The translations under genes and the position numbers were made by a program. From NCBI RefSeq assembly GCF_030817655.1, contig NZ_JAUSZM010000003.1, forward strand, positions 5,828,001 through 5,892,000: a stretch of DNA of 64,000 nt, in the 5' to 3' direction. Shown in pieces: positions 1 through 7,826 of this stretch (position 1 is its first letter; the number at the start of each line of letters is the position of its first letter). The stretch is from Streptomyces sp. V4I2 (GTDB lineage: Bacteria; Actinomycetota; Actinomycetes; Streptomycetales; Streptomycetaceae). Under the pieces are notes generated by a model. It searched no databases. It saw nothing but the letters and a program-made list of their open reading frames with translations, and was not told the origin of the DNA.

Positions 1-158
1 GCCTCCGGCGGGCTGTCGTAGGCCGGAGTGCCGGACGCACGGGTCCGTGACGGCGCCGCCGCTGGAGGGGGAGCGGGCGCGGAAGCGGCTGGCGTAGCGG
101 CGTGACTGTCCTCACCGCGCGTCGCTCCGTCCCGCGCCGGATGGAGGAGACTTGGCCC
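1..158. other. left edge, no assignable gene
   Basis: No gene can be supported here. A short plus-strand frame is open from the window edge to a TAG near position 95, and could be the end of a gene lying outside the window, but it is too short to recognise. The last bases hold the ribosome binding site (GGAGGAG, about 143-149) of the next gene. Confidence 0.3.
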
Positions 159-572
159 ATGTCCATTCACGAAAACCTCCTCGGGGGACCGCCCCCGACC
201 CACCTCCCCGACGACCCGGAACCGCGCGAGCTGCTCGCTAACGGCACCGCGCCCGCGGACGTCGCCGCGAAGTACCCGACCTCCTCGCTGGCCTGGGCCC
301 AGCTGGCCGACGAGGCCTTCGAGCGGGGCAGCGTCGTGGAGTCGTACGCCTACGCCCGCACCGGCTACCACCGCGGCCTGGACAGCCTGCGCCGCAACGG
401 CTGGAAGGGCCACGGCCCGGTCCCCTGGGAGCACGAGCCGAACCGTGGCTTCCTGCGCGCCCTGCACGGCCTCGCCCGCGCCGCACAGGTGATCGGCGAG
501 CAGGAGGAGTACGAGCGCTGCTCGCAGTTCCTGAAGGACTCCTCCCCGGCGGCCGCCCAGACCCTGGGCTGA
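159..572 (+). CDS. DUF3151 family protein
   Basis: This is a 137-residue actinobacterial protein of the DUF3151 family, of unknown biochemical function. The sequence begins MSIHENLLGGPPPTHLPDD and continues with a helical region rich in Ala, Tyr and Arg (LAWAQLADEAFERG, YAYARTGYHRGLD) that resembles a short TPR-like helical repeat. The open frame extends upstream to 102, but ATG 159 is preferred because GGAGGAG lies about 10 bases before it. A strong hairpin terminator follows at 589-614, so it is probably monocistronic. The family assignment is from recalled sequence resemblance. No catalytic residues are evident. Confidence 0.8.
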   Translation: MSIHENLLGGPPPTHLPDDPEPRELLANGTAPADVAAKYPTSSLAWAQLADEAFERGSVVESYAYARTGYHRGLDSLRRNGWKGHGPVPWEHEPNRGFLRALHGLARAAQVIGEQEEYERCSQFLKDSSPAAAQTLG

Positions 573-588
573 GACGTTCCTCCGGTAC

Positions 589-614
589 GGCCCGCCTGCG
601 CGATCAGGCGGGCC
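589..614 (+). terminator. intrinsic terminator after DUF3151 gene
   Basis: A perfect 10-bp stem (GGCCCGCCTG / CAGGCGGGCC) encloses a 6-base loop and is followed by TTGCCTTTTC. It lies 17 bases after the DUF3151 stop and upstream of kynA, so it should separate the two transcription units. Confidence 0.8.
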
Positions 615-722
615 TTGCCTTTTCGGCGGAGCATCGAAGAAGATGCCCGGCGGGGACCGGGGCCCCCGTGTCGGTAACGGCAGGGGCGGACCGCTACCCG
701 GAGTACACATCAGGAGACAGCG

Positions 723-1562
723 ATGTCCCAAGAGGCTCACGAAACCCAGGAGCCCGAGACTCCGCATCTCGACTTCAACGGCACGACCCCGTACGAGGAC
801 TACGTACAGGCGGACGTGCTCACCCACCTCCAGCACACCCTCTCCGACGACCCCGGAGAGATGGTCTTCCTGGTCACGACCCAGGTGATGGAGCTGTGGT
901 TCACGGTCATCGTCCACGAGTGGGAGACCGCCGCGCGGGCCCTTCGCCAGGACCGGGTGCCGGTGGCGATCGCCGCGCTGAAGCGGTCCGTACGGGAGCT
1001 GGAGGCGCTGAACGCCTCCTGGAAGCCGCTCGGCCAGCTCACCCCCGCCCAGTTCAACGCGTACCGCTCGGCGCTCGGCGAGGGCTCCGGCTTCCAGTCG
1101 GCGATGTACCGCCGCATGGAGTTCCTGCTCGGCGAGAAGTCCGCGTCCATGCTGGTCCCGCACCGGGGCGCGCCCCGCGTCCACGGGGAGCTGGAGAAGG
1201 CGCTGCACGAGCCGAGCCTGTACGACGAGGTCCTGCGGCTGCTCGCGCGGCGCGGGCACGCGATCCCGGCTTCCGTCCTGGACCGTGACGTGTCGCGCCG
1301 CTACGAGCCGTCGCCCGAGGTGGAGGAGGTGTGGACCGCCCTCTACTCCGGTGACGAGAGCGACGACCTGGCCCGCCTCGGCGAGGCGCTGACCGACGTG
1401 GCCGAACTGGTCTGGCGCTGGCGCAACGACCACCTCGTCGCCACCCGGCGCGCGATGGGCGCCAAGACCGGCACGGGCGGCTCCGCCGGGGTGGCCTGGC
1501 TGGAGAAGCGTGCGCAGAAGAACGTGTTTCCCGAGCTGTGGACGGCGCGGTCCCATGTCTGA
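723..1562 (+). CDS. kynA: tryptophan 2,3-dioxygenase
   Basis: This haem enzyme opens the indole ring of L-tryptophan to N-formylkynurenine, the first step of the kynurenine pathway. At 279 residues it has the usual bacterial length. It carries the ELWF core helix (about 57-60) and the C-terminal substrate loop KTGTGGSAG. His237 in NDHLVATRR is the likely proximal haem ligand. The position that is an active-site His in the well-studied Xanthomonas enzyme (QHQTSELW) is Thr53 here (TTQVMELW). The start ATG follows AGGAGACAGCG. Its last 8 bases overlap kynU (ATGTCTGA), so the two are translationally coupled. Identification is firm; the residue substitution is discussed separately. Confidence 0.95.
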   Translation: MSQEAHETQEPETPHLDFNGTTPYEDYVQADVLTHLQHTLSDDPGEMVFLVTTQVMELWFTVIVHEWETAARALRQDRVPVAIAALKRSVRELEALNASWKPLGQLTPAQFNAYRSALGEGSGFQSAMYRRMEFLLGEKSASMLVPHRGAPRVHGELEKALHEPSLYDEVLRLLARRGHAIPASVLDRDVSRRYEPSPEVEEVWTALYSGDESDDLARLGEALTDVAELVWRWRNDHLVATRRAMGAKTGTGGSAGVAWLEKRAQKNVFPELWTARSHV

Positions 1563-2802
1563 CATCACTGAACCGGCTTTCAAGGCGCGGGAGTTGGACG
1601 CCGGTGACGAGCTGGCGGGGGTTCGCTCACAGTTCGTGCTCGACACTGCGTCTGATCGTGCGGCTGACGCCGCGGGCGTCTACCTCGACGGGAACTCGCT
1701 CGGCGCGCTGCCGGCGGCCGTCCCCGGGCGCGTCGAGGACGTCGTGCGGCGGCAGTGGGGCGAGCTGCGCATACGGTCCTGGGACGAGAGCGGCTGGTGG
1801 ACCGCGCCCGAGCGGATCGGCGACCGGATCGCCCCGCTGGTGGGGGCGGCGGCCGGGCAGCTCGTGGTCGGCGACTCGACAAGCGTCAACGTGTTCAAGG
1901 CACTGGTGGGAGCGGTGCGGCTGGCCCGGCTCAGCGGCTCCGCCCGCGACGAGATCGTCGTCGACGCGACGACCTTCCCCACGGACGGGTACATGGCCGA
2001 GTCGGCCGCCCGGATGACCGGCTGCACGCTGCGCCCGGTGGCGCCGGCCGAGGTGCCGGGGGTACTGGGCGACCGTACCGCCGCCGTCCTGCTGAACCAC
2101 GTCGACTACCGCACCGGCCGGCTGCACGACCTGCCCGGTCTCACGGCCGCCGTGCACGCGGCGGGCGCGGTCGCCGTCTGGGACCTGTGTCACAGCGCGG
2201 GCGCCCTGCCGGTCGGGCTCGACGAGCACGGCGTCGACCTGGCCGTCGGCTGCACCTACAAGTACCTGAACGGCGGCCCGGGTTCACCGGCGTACCTCTA
2301 CGTCCGCCGCGAGCTCCAGGACCGCTTCGACTCCCCGCTGCCCGGCTGGAACTCCCACGCCGAACCCTTCGGCATGCGCCCCGACTACGAACCGGCGCCG
2401 GGCGCCCTGCGCGGCCGCGTCGGCACGCCCGACATCCTCTCCATGCTCGCCCTGGAGGCGGCCCTGGGGGTCTGGGACGGCGTCTCGATCGACGCCGTCC
2501 GCGCCAAGTCCCTCGCCCTGACCGACTTCTTCCTGGAGTGCGTCGCGCGGTACGTGCCGCCGGGCCGGGTGGAGTCGCTGACGCCGGTGGCCCATGAGGA
2601 GCGGGGCAGCCAGGTGGCCCTGCGGTGTGCGGATGCCGGGGAGGTCATGAAGCGGCTGATCGGGCGAGGGGTTGTCGGGGACTTCCGGCGGCCGGACGTG
2701 CTTCGGTTCGGCTTCACGCCGTTGTACGTCGGGTTCGGGGATGTGGAGCGGGCGGCGGGGGTGTTGGGGGAGACGCTGCGGGACGGTGTTACGGGCGACT
2801 GA
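1555..2802 (+). CDS. kynU: kynureninase
   Basis: This PLP-dependent hydrolase converts kynurenine to anthranilate and alanine. The 415-residue protein carries the family signature CTYKYLNGGPGSPA, with Lys236 as the PLP Schiff-base residue. It also has the DLCHSAGALP strand that supplies PLP contacts and an N-terminal YLDGNSLG motif. A longer open frame starts at 1510, but ATG 1555 gives the recognisable N-terminus MSDITEPAFKA and the 8-base coupling overlap with kynA. Together with kynA and the nearby hydrolase at 3642 it makes a complete tryptophan-to-anthranilate route, for catabolism or to supply anthranilate to secondary metabolism. Confidence 0.95.
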   Translation: MSDITEPAFKARELDAGDELAGVRSQFVLDTASDRAADAAGVYLDGNSLGALPAAVPGRVEDVVRRQWGELRIRSWDESGWWTAPERIGDRIAPLVGAAAGQLVVGDSTSVNVFKALVGAVRLARLSGSARDEIVVDATTFPTDGYMAESAARMTGCTLRPVAPAEVPGVLGDRTAAVLLNHVDYRTGRLHDLPGLTAAVHAAGAVAVWDLCHSAGALPVGLDEHGVDLAVGCTYKYLNGGPGSPAYLYVRRELQDRFDSPLPGWNSHAEPFGMRPDYEPAPGALRGRVGTPDILSMLALEAALGVWDGVSIDAVRAKSLALTDFFLECVARYVPPGRVESLTPVAHEERGSQVALRCADAGEVMKRLIGRGVVGDFRRPDVLRFGFTPLYVGFGDVERAAGVLGETLRDGVTGD

Positions 2803-2824
2803 CCGGCTTGGTGATCATGGGCGG

Positions 2825-3433
2825 TCACGCGGAGGCGGCGTACACCCCCGCCTCCGCCGCCGCGACCGCGGCGTCCGCCGCGCGTTCGGCGTCGGCGGGG
2901 TCCGGGGCGGTACCGGTCGTGAGGAAGCCGTAGTAGAGGGGCGCCGAGACCGCCCGTACGACCGTCGCCGCGTCCGTGCCGGCCGGCAGCTCGCCCCGTG
3001 CGACGCCCTCCGCCACGCAGGGCGCCCACTCCGCCACCCGGACCTCGTAGAACCGCCGCAGCGCCCGGGCCGTGCGCTCGTCGCACGCCGCCGCGGCGAT
3101 CACCGCGCGGAACAGCGCGCCCTGCCGGGGGTCGGTGAGCGTCCGCTGGACCAGCGAGGCGTTGGCGCGCAGGTCGCCTCGTACGGAGCCGGTGCGGGTG
3201 CGCGGCAGCGACTGCTCGGCCATCTCGGCGAGCAGGTCGGCGACCAGGGCGGTCACCGAGCCCCACCGCCGGTACACGGTCGTCTTGCCGACCTCCGCGC
3301 GCCGGGCGACGTCCGCGAGGTCCAGCCGGTCGAAGCCCTGCTCGGCCAGCACGTCCCCCGCCGCCCGCAGTACGGCCGTACGGACGCGGGCGGTGCGGCC
3401 GCCGGGGCGTACGGTGCCGGGTTCGGCGGACAT
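2825..3433 (-). CDS. TetR-family transcriptional regulator
   Basis: This is a 202-residue one-component repressor. The N-terminal helix-turn-helix spans about residues 10-58 (RTAVLRAAGDVLAEQGF, ADVARRAEVGKTTVYRRWGS), the most conserved part of TetR proteins. The C-terminal ligand domain is typical of actinomycete TetR_C-type regulators. ATG 3433 is chosen because GAGGAGG precedes it, although the frame stays open far upstream. It converges on kynU and diverges from the alpha/beta hydrolase at 3642, so a role in controlling the hydrolase or the kynurenine genes is plausible but only inferred. A weak AAAC/GTTT inverted repeat lies in the divergent gap. Confidence 0.9.
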   Translation of the reverse strand: MSAEPGTVRPGGRTARVRTAVLRAAGDVLAEQGFDRLDLADVARRAEVGKTTVYRRWGSVTALVADLLAEMAEQSLPRTRTGSVRGDLRANASLVQRTLTDPRQGALFRAVIAAAACDERTARALRRFYEVRVAEWAPCVAEGVARGELPAGTDAATVVRAVSAPLYYGFLTTGTAPDPADAERAADAAVAAAEAGVYAASA

Positions 3434-3491
3434 GTCGGCCTCCTCGTTCCCTGTGGATCGCTGTATCGCCACCTGGACCGCCAGCGTAACG

Positions 3492-3508
3492 AAACAGCAG
3501 AACCGTTT
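3492..3508. promoter_or_regulatory. possible TetR operator
   Basis: AAAC and GTTT form a short inverted repeat with a 9-base spacer, about 60 bases upstream of the TetR start and 135 upstream of the hydrolase. The arms are only 4 bases, so this is a weak candidate. Confidence 0.25.
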
Positions 3509-3641
3509 AAGTCTCACCGAGCGTGACATCCCCGTGTCCGCGCACGTCACCGGCCTGATAGCGTCCCGCCAACGGCCGAATTCCCTCCCCGGGATTGCGT
3601 CCCGGTCCGCCAAGTCCGTTTCATCGCTGAGAGGTTGGAGC

Positions 3642-4532
3642 ATGCCGGACGACGCCGCAGCACTCGATGCCGCAGCTGCCCGTGCCGCCGCCGAAGAGGA
3701 GTCGGCCTTCTCGCACCCCGCGGTCGACCCCGACGCCACCGCGGCGTACGGCGATCATCCCGACCAGGTGATCGACTTCTACGCCCCGCACATCGAGGTC
3801 GTACCGGGGGTTCCCGCCCCGCTGGTCGTCGTGCTGCACGGGGGCGCGTGGCGTGCGCCGTACGACCGGCGGCACATCTCGCCGTTCGCGGACTACCTGG
3901 CGCGTCGGGGGTTCGGGGTGGCGAGCGTGGAATACCGGCGGGGCGCCGGGGACGGGGAGCCGGAGTCGGTCGCGGGGCGGTGGCCGGACACCTTCGACGA
4001 CGTCGCCGGCGCGCTGGACGCGCTTCCCGCGCTCGTCCGCGAGATCCTCCCGCAGGCCGACCCGCGCCGCATGGTGGTCACCGGGCACTCGGCGGGCGGC
4101 CACCTCGCCCTGTGGGTCGCGGCCCGTCACCTGCTGCCGGCCGACGCCCCCTGGCGTACGGACCGTCCGGCGCCGCTTCGGGGGGTCGTCGCCCTCGCTC
4201 CGATCGCGGACCTCGCGGTCGCGCAGAAGCTGGATGTGTGCGGCGGGGCGGTGCGTCAACTCCTGGGCGGGGAAGTCGAGTTCGCGGAGCGCCAGCCGTA
4301 CGCCGACCCCGCCCTGCTGCTTCCCACGGGCATCGCGACGACGCTCGTCCAGGGTCGCAGCGACATGGTCGTCCCGCAGGCGGTCGCCGAGTCGTACGCG
4401 GACGCGGCGGCGAAGGCGGGGGAGGTGGTGGGCCTGACGTTGCTGGAGGAGGTCGGCCATTTCCCGCTGATCGATCCGGTGGCGGACGCGTGTGCGGTGG
4501 TGGCGGAGGAGATCACGCAGCTGGCGTGGTGA
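3642..4532 (+). CDS. alpha/beta hydrolase, probable kynurenine formamidase
   Basis: This 296-residue alpha/beta hydrolase has the HGGAWR oxyanion motif (His66 onward), the nucleophile elbow GHSAGG (Ser150) and a C-terminal catalytic His in VGHFPL (about His273). The HGG-x-W plus GHSAGxH pattern is that of the eukaryotic-type N-formylkynurenine formamidases. Its position beside kynA and kynU supplies the missing middle step of the pathway, from formylkynurenine to kynurenine. From memory, S. coelicolor has a functional formamidase at the equivalent place. ATG 3642 is preceded by GAGAGGTTGGAGC; the frame is open upstream to 3072 but that part is not protein-like. A general carboxylesterase is the alternative. 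Confidence 0.75.
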   Translation: MPDDAAALDAAAARAAAEEESAFSHPAVDPDATAAYGDHPDQVIDFYAPHIEVVPGVPAPLVVVLHGGAWRAPYDRRHISPFADYLARRGFGVASVEYRRGAGDGEPESVAGRWPDTFDDVAGALDALPALVREILPQADPRRMVVTGHSAGGHLALWVAARHLLPADAPWRTDRPAPLRGVVALAPIADLAVAQKLDVCGGAVRQLLGGEVEFAERQPYADPALLLPTGIATTLVQGRSDMVVPQAVAESYADAAAKAGEVVGLTLLEEVGHFPLIDPVADACAVVAEEITQLAW

Positions 4533-4641
4533 CTCCCGACGCCGACCGACGTGGGGGTACCCGTAGTACCTGAGAGGGACGCCGAAGGACCCCTCTCACT
4601 GGTGACGACCGCGACCCGGTCCTCCCCCTACCGTTCTGTAT

Positions 4642-5976
4642 GTGACCGAGACGACCCAGATCCACACCACGCCGCCGGGCGACGGGGCCAAGTCGCGCAG
4701 CCCGGAGTTCCGGCTTGCCGCGGACGCCCTGCGAGGGCTGCGGCAGGACCTGTTCCACGATGCCTTCGCCTACCGCCTGCTCCCTCGCATGCGTGTCGAC
4801 GGCCCGCTGACCAGGCAGCTGCCGCCGCGCCTGAGGGAGTACGCGGGCTGGATGCCGCACGCGATGATCTGCGCGGCCGCCCTGCTCACCCTGGCTATCT
4901 CCGCCGTCGACCAGGGCGCCTGGCTGGTGCTCGCTCCGCTCGCCGTGCTCCCGATCCTGTTGACCATGGCCCGGCCGGTCGGAGCGTTCTGGCTGTCCAT
5001 GGCGGCCACCCCGCTCGCTCTCCCGTTCGGCGACCAGTGGGGCGACTGGCCGTGGCTGCCGGGCAGCTTCGCCTGCCATCTGACGGTGCTGACGGTCGTG
5101 GCCGTGCGCACCAGGCCGCGCACGGCCGCGTGGATGTGGGCGCTGACCGCGGCGTACGGCACCTTCGCGGAGGCCCTGTTCGGCTCGGGCCACTACTCCA
5201 CCAACACCGGTCCCATGCTGGTCGTCTCCGCACTGACCCTGCTCAGCGTCGCCGTCTGGCACACCCGCCGTGAGGCCAAGCAGGAGGTGACCGCCCAGCA
5301 GACGGTGACCGCGCACGAGCGCTCCCGGCGCACCCTCCTGGAGGAGCGCACGACGATCGCCCGCGAGCTGCACGACGTGGTCGCGCACCACATGTCGGTC
5401 GTCGCCATCCAGGCGGAGGCCGCCCCCTACCGGGTGGAGAACCCGCCGCCGGAGCTGGAGCGGGCCTTCGTCACCATCCGGGAGAACGCGGTCGCGGCCC
5501 TCACCGAACTGCGCCGGGTCCTGGGCGTCGTCAGAGCCGAGGACTACGAGGCCCCGGACGCCCCGCAGCCGACCCTCGCCGACCTGGACGGACTGCTCGC
5601 CAATGTGCGGGACGCGGGGCTGGGCGTCGACAAGACGGTGACCGGAGCGGTGCGCGAGCTGCCGCAGGGCGTCGAGCTGTCGGCGTACCGGATCGTGCAG
5701 GAGGCACTCAGCAACACGTTGCGGCACGCGCCCGGCGCGAGCGCCCGGGTCGAGATCGGTTACGTCCTCGGCGGGCTGGGCCTGCGCATAGTCAACGACC
5801 CGCCGCCCGCGCCGGCCCTGGTGAAGCCCTCGCCCGGCGCCGGGCACGGCATCACCGGTATGCGGGAGCGGGTCTCCATGCTGAACGGCGAGATGACGGC
5901 GGGCGCGACGGGCGAAGGAGGGTACGAGGTGGCGGTGTTCCTGCCGGTGCCCGTCGTGAGCGAGGACGACGCATGA
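4642..5976 (+). CDS. two-component sensor histidine kinase (HisKA_3 type)
   Basis: This is a 444-residue membrane histidine kinase of the NarL-partner class. The N-terminal half has four to five hydrophobic segments between about residues 70 and 205. A cytoplasmic HisKA_3 dimerisation domain follows, with the phospho-accepting His244 in TIARELHDVVAHHMSVV. The C-terminal ATPase domain includes IVQEALSNTLRHA (N box) and GHGITGMRERV (G box). GTG 4642 begins the recognisable protein. It overlaps the response regulator gene by 4 bases (ATGA), so the pair is co-translated. The signal it senses cannot be told from sequence. Confidence 0.92.
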   Translation: MTETTQIHTTPPGDGAKSRSPEFRLAADALRGLRQDLFHDAFAYRLLPRMRVDGPLTRQLPPRLREYAGWMPHAMICAAALLTLAISAVDQGAWLVLAPLAVLPILLTMARPVGAFWLSMAATPLALPFGDQWGDWPWLPGSFACHLTVLTVVAVRTRPRTAAWMWALTAAYGTFAEALFGSGHYSTNTGPMLVVSALTLLSVAVWHTRREAKQEVTAQQTVTAHERSRRTLLEERTTIARELHDVVAHHMSVVAIQAEAAPYRVENPPPELERAFVTIRENAVAALTELRRVLGVVRAEDYEAPDAPQPTLADLDGLLANVRDAGLGVDKTVTGAVRELPQGVELSAYRIVQEALSNTLRHAPGASARVEIGYVLGGLGLRIVNDPPPAPALVKPSPGAGHGITGMRERVSMLNGEMTAGATGEGGYEVAVFLPVPVVSEDDA

Positions 5977-6647
5977 CCCAGGGCACGATCCGCGTACTGA
6001 TCGCGGACGACCAGATGATGGTCCGCGAGGGCTTCTCGGTCCTGCTGAATGCGATGCCGGACATCGAGGTCGTCGGCGAGGCGGTCAACGGCCGCGAGGC
6101 GGTGGCCAAAGTCCGCGAACTGGCCCCGGACGTGGTCCTCATGGACATCCGCATGCCGGAGCTGAACGGAATCGAGGCGACCCGTGAGATCGTCGCCGCG
6201 GACGGCGCGGCGAAGGTGCTGGTCCTCACCACCTTCGACCTCGACGAGTACGTGTACCAGGCACTGCGGGCAGGAGCCTCCGGCTTCCTCCTCAAGGACG
6301 CCTCGGCCCGCCAACTCGCCGACGGTGTGCGGGTGGTGGCGTCCGGCGAGGCCCTTCTCGCGCCCACGGTCACCAAGCGCCTGATCACCGAGTTCTCGAA
6401 GCTGTCCGAGACGCCGCGCCTCATGCCGTCCGCGCAGGCGGCGTACGGCGACCTGACCGACCGGGAGACGGAGGTCCTGGTCCTGATCGCCCAGGGCCTG
6501 TCGAACGCGGAGATCGCGGAGCGGCTGGTGGTGGCCGAGTCGACGATCAAGACCCACGTCAGCCGGATCCTGGTGAAACTGGGCCTGCGGGACCGGACGC
6601 AGGCGGCGGTGTTCGCGTATGAGGCGCGGTTGGTGACGCCGGGCTGA
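5973..6647 (+). CDS. LuxR/NarL-family response regulator
   Basis: This is the 224-residue partner of the upstream kinase. The receiver domain (about 1-125) has the acidic pocket IADDQ, the phosphorylated Asp58 in VVLMDIRMPE and the conserved LTTFD and LLKDAS regions. The C-terminal LuxR helix-turn-helix (about 155-215: LTDRETEVLVLIAQGLSNAEIAERL, STIKTHVSRIL) binds DNA. It is coupled to the kinase by an ATGA overlap. No downstream gene on this strand lies close enough to be an obvious target, and autoregulation is common in this class. Confidence 0.93.
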   Translation: MTQGTIRVLIADDQMMVREGFSVLLNAMPDIEVVGEAVNGREAVAKVRELAPDVVLMDIRMPELNGIEATREIVAADGAAKVLVLTTFDLDEYVYQALRAGASGFLLKDASARQLADGVRVVASGEALLAPTVTKRLITEFSKLSETPRLMPSAQAAYGDLTDRETEVLVLIAQGLSNAEIAERLVVAESTIKTHVSRILVKLGLRDRTQAAVFAYEARLVTPG

Positions 6648-6685
6648 GCGATCCGCGGGAAGTGCCGCGATGGGCCGTCGGTCGT

Positions 6686-6734
6686 CTGCGGCGCCATCGT
6701 GGCTGATCGCGCAGTTCCCCGCGCCCCTTCAGGG
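6686..6734. repeat. dispersed Streptomyces intergenic repeat
   Basis: On the minus strand this reads as a CTGAAGGGGCGCGGGGAAC...GCGCGATCAGCC stretch ending in GGCGCCGCAG. From memory, near-identical copies recur in many Streptomyces intergenic regions, usually just after stop codons. Here it starts at the stop codon of the small frameshifted gene, consistent with a downstream RNA structure or extragenic element. Confidence 0.5.
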
Positions 6735-6856
6735 CGCTGCCGCCAGTTCGGCTTGCAGGACCTCGACGGCCTCGGGTGCCCCGCCGCCGATGGCGAGGCG
6801 CGGGCGCGGGCCTCACTGGTGATCTCGGCTACGGTCGGCTGCTGATCGTCGCTCAC
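6729..6856 (-). pseudogene. small hypothetical gene with a frameshift
   Basis: The start MSDDQQPTVAEITSEARAR is read from ATG 6856, which overlaps the preceding gene by ATGA. After about 20 codons the sensible reading moves to another frame, LAIGGGAPEAVEVLQ, and ends at TGA 6729. The break falls in the repetitive run GCCCGCGCCCGCGCCTC, consistent with a 2-base gain or 1-base loss, or a sequencing error. If restored, the product would be about 42 residues, acidic and helical, of unknown function. It is the last member of the ATPase/hypothetical/small-protein minus-strand group. Confidence 0.6.
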
Positions 6857-7098
6857 CGATCGTTTCCCCGAGCCGTGCGGATTTCGGCGACGGCCGCGGC
6901 GACGGCCGTGTCGAAGCCGGGATTCTGGCGCGCGACGACCCGGCCGCGGAACTCCTCGACGAGGCGGACAACCCCGGACAGGTCCGCTGGATCGGCATGG
7001 TTGATCTCACGGGCCAGCTCGGCCTCGAAGTCGTCTGCGTCGCCGGGGAAGCCGTAGCCCATGGTGAGGGCGGCACGGAGCTCCCCGATGGTGCGCAT
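6853..7098 (-). CDS. small hypothetical protein of XRE/DUF397 neighbourhood
   Basis: This is an 81-residue acidic, mostly helical protein beginning MRTIGELRAALTMGYGFPGD and containing DDFEAELAREINHADPADLSGVVRLVEEFRGRVVAR. I do not recognise a named domain. Similar short proteins occur in Streptomyces beside XRE/DUF397/ATPase genes, so it is probably real. A longer frame extends upstream to 7602, but that part is antisense to the ATPase gene. The downstream small gene starts within its stop codon (ATGA). Confidence 0.6.
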   Translation of the reverse strand: MRTIGELRAALTMGYGFPGDADDFEAELAREINHADPADLSGVVRLVEEFRGRVVARQNPGFDTAVAAAVAEIRTARGNDR

Positions 7099-7187
7099 GG
7101 GGGGAGAGTGGGGCTGGCCGGGCTCTGCCGTTGGCTGGTCATGGCGTCGGCTCCCTTTCGTGCGAGCGGCGGATCTCGAGAGGATTC

Positions 7188-7595
7188 TCATGCGGCGCCG
7201 AGTTCGCACCAGACGTACTTGCCCCGGTTGCCGTTCCTGGACTGCGGCTGCCAGCCCCACACGTCTGCGCAGGCGCGTACCAAGCCGAGACCGCGGCCGC
7301 CCTCGGCGTAGGTGAGGTGGTCCAACGGTCGCGGCGGTTCGGGCGGCTCGGGGTCCGCGTCCCACGCGCCGAGCCGCAGAGTGCCGGACGAGTACCGCAC
7401 GCGGAGGGCCGCCGGGCCCTTGGTGTGGAGTACGGCGTTGGAGACCAGCTCCGTGGCGAGGAGTTCGGCTGTGTCGACGAGGGTGATCAGGCCGTGGAGG
7501 GTCAGGATCAGGCGGAGCGTGCGGCGGCAGACGGTGACGGCTCGGGGGTCGTTGGGGATGGAGAGGGAGTATTCCCACGGTTCGTTTTCGGGCAT
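7188..7595 (-). CDS. anti-sigma-like ATP-binding protein (HATPase_c_2)
   Basis: This is a 135-residue single-domain GHKL ATPase of the RsbW/SpoIIAB-like family that abounds in Streptomyces. The N box TELVSNAVLHTKGP (about 66-79) and the G1/G2 region GGRGLGLVRACAD are visible, followed by GKYVWCEL. Such proteins act as serine kinases or anti-sigma factors, or as partners of XRE/DUF397 proteins. ATG 7595 (MPENEPWEY) begins the conserved part, with no striking Shine-Dalgarno sequence. It is divergent from the XRE gene at 7827, with two palindromes between them. Confidence 0.82.
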   Translation of the reverse strand: MPENEPWEYSLSIPNDPRAVTVCRRTLRLILTLHGLITLVDTAELLATELVSNAVLHTKGPAALRVRYSSGTLRLGAWDADPEPPEPPRPLDHLTYAEGGRGLGLVRACADVWGWQPQSRNGNRGKYVWCELGAA

Positions 7596-7739
7596 GCGGC
7601 AACTCCGGTTCGGTGGTGGGGTTTCGGAGGACTGCGGGTATCGGACGGTGGCATTGCCGCAGCCGTCATGGCAGGACGGAGTGGTGCGCTTCCGGTGCCC
7701 CGGTGTTCCGCAGTGTGTGCGTCGCGTCACTGACGGTAG

Positions 7740-7771
7740 AGGAGAAATTTCTCCTATGGCAACCCGTTGCC
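7740..7771. promoter_or_regulatory. paired palindromes upstream of XRE gene (operator)
   Basis: A perfect 16-base palindrome AGGAGAAATTTCTCCT (7740-7755) is followed after two bases by GGCAAC-CC-GTTGCC (7758-7771). They lie between the divergent ATPase and XRE genes. This is the expected position for an autoregulatory site of the XRE protein. Confidence 0.6.
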
Positions 7772-7826
7772 GTAATCTGGCACCCGAACGTGGCACGTCT
7801 GCACGGGCGTTGGGACGGGAGAACTT

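Noticed and set aside
4642..6647. two-component pair as regulator of the kyn genes
   Set aside because: It is adjacent, but nothing in sequence links it to tryptophan metabolism.
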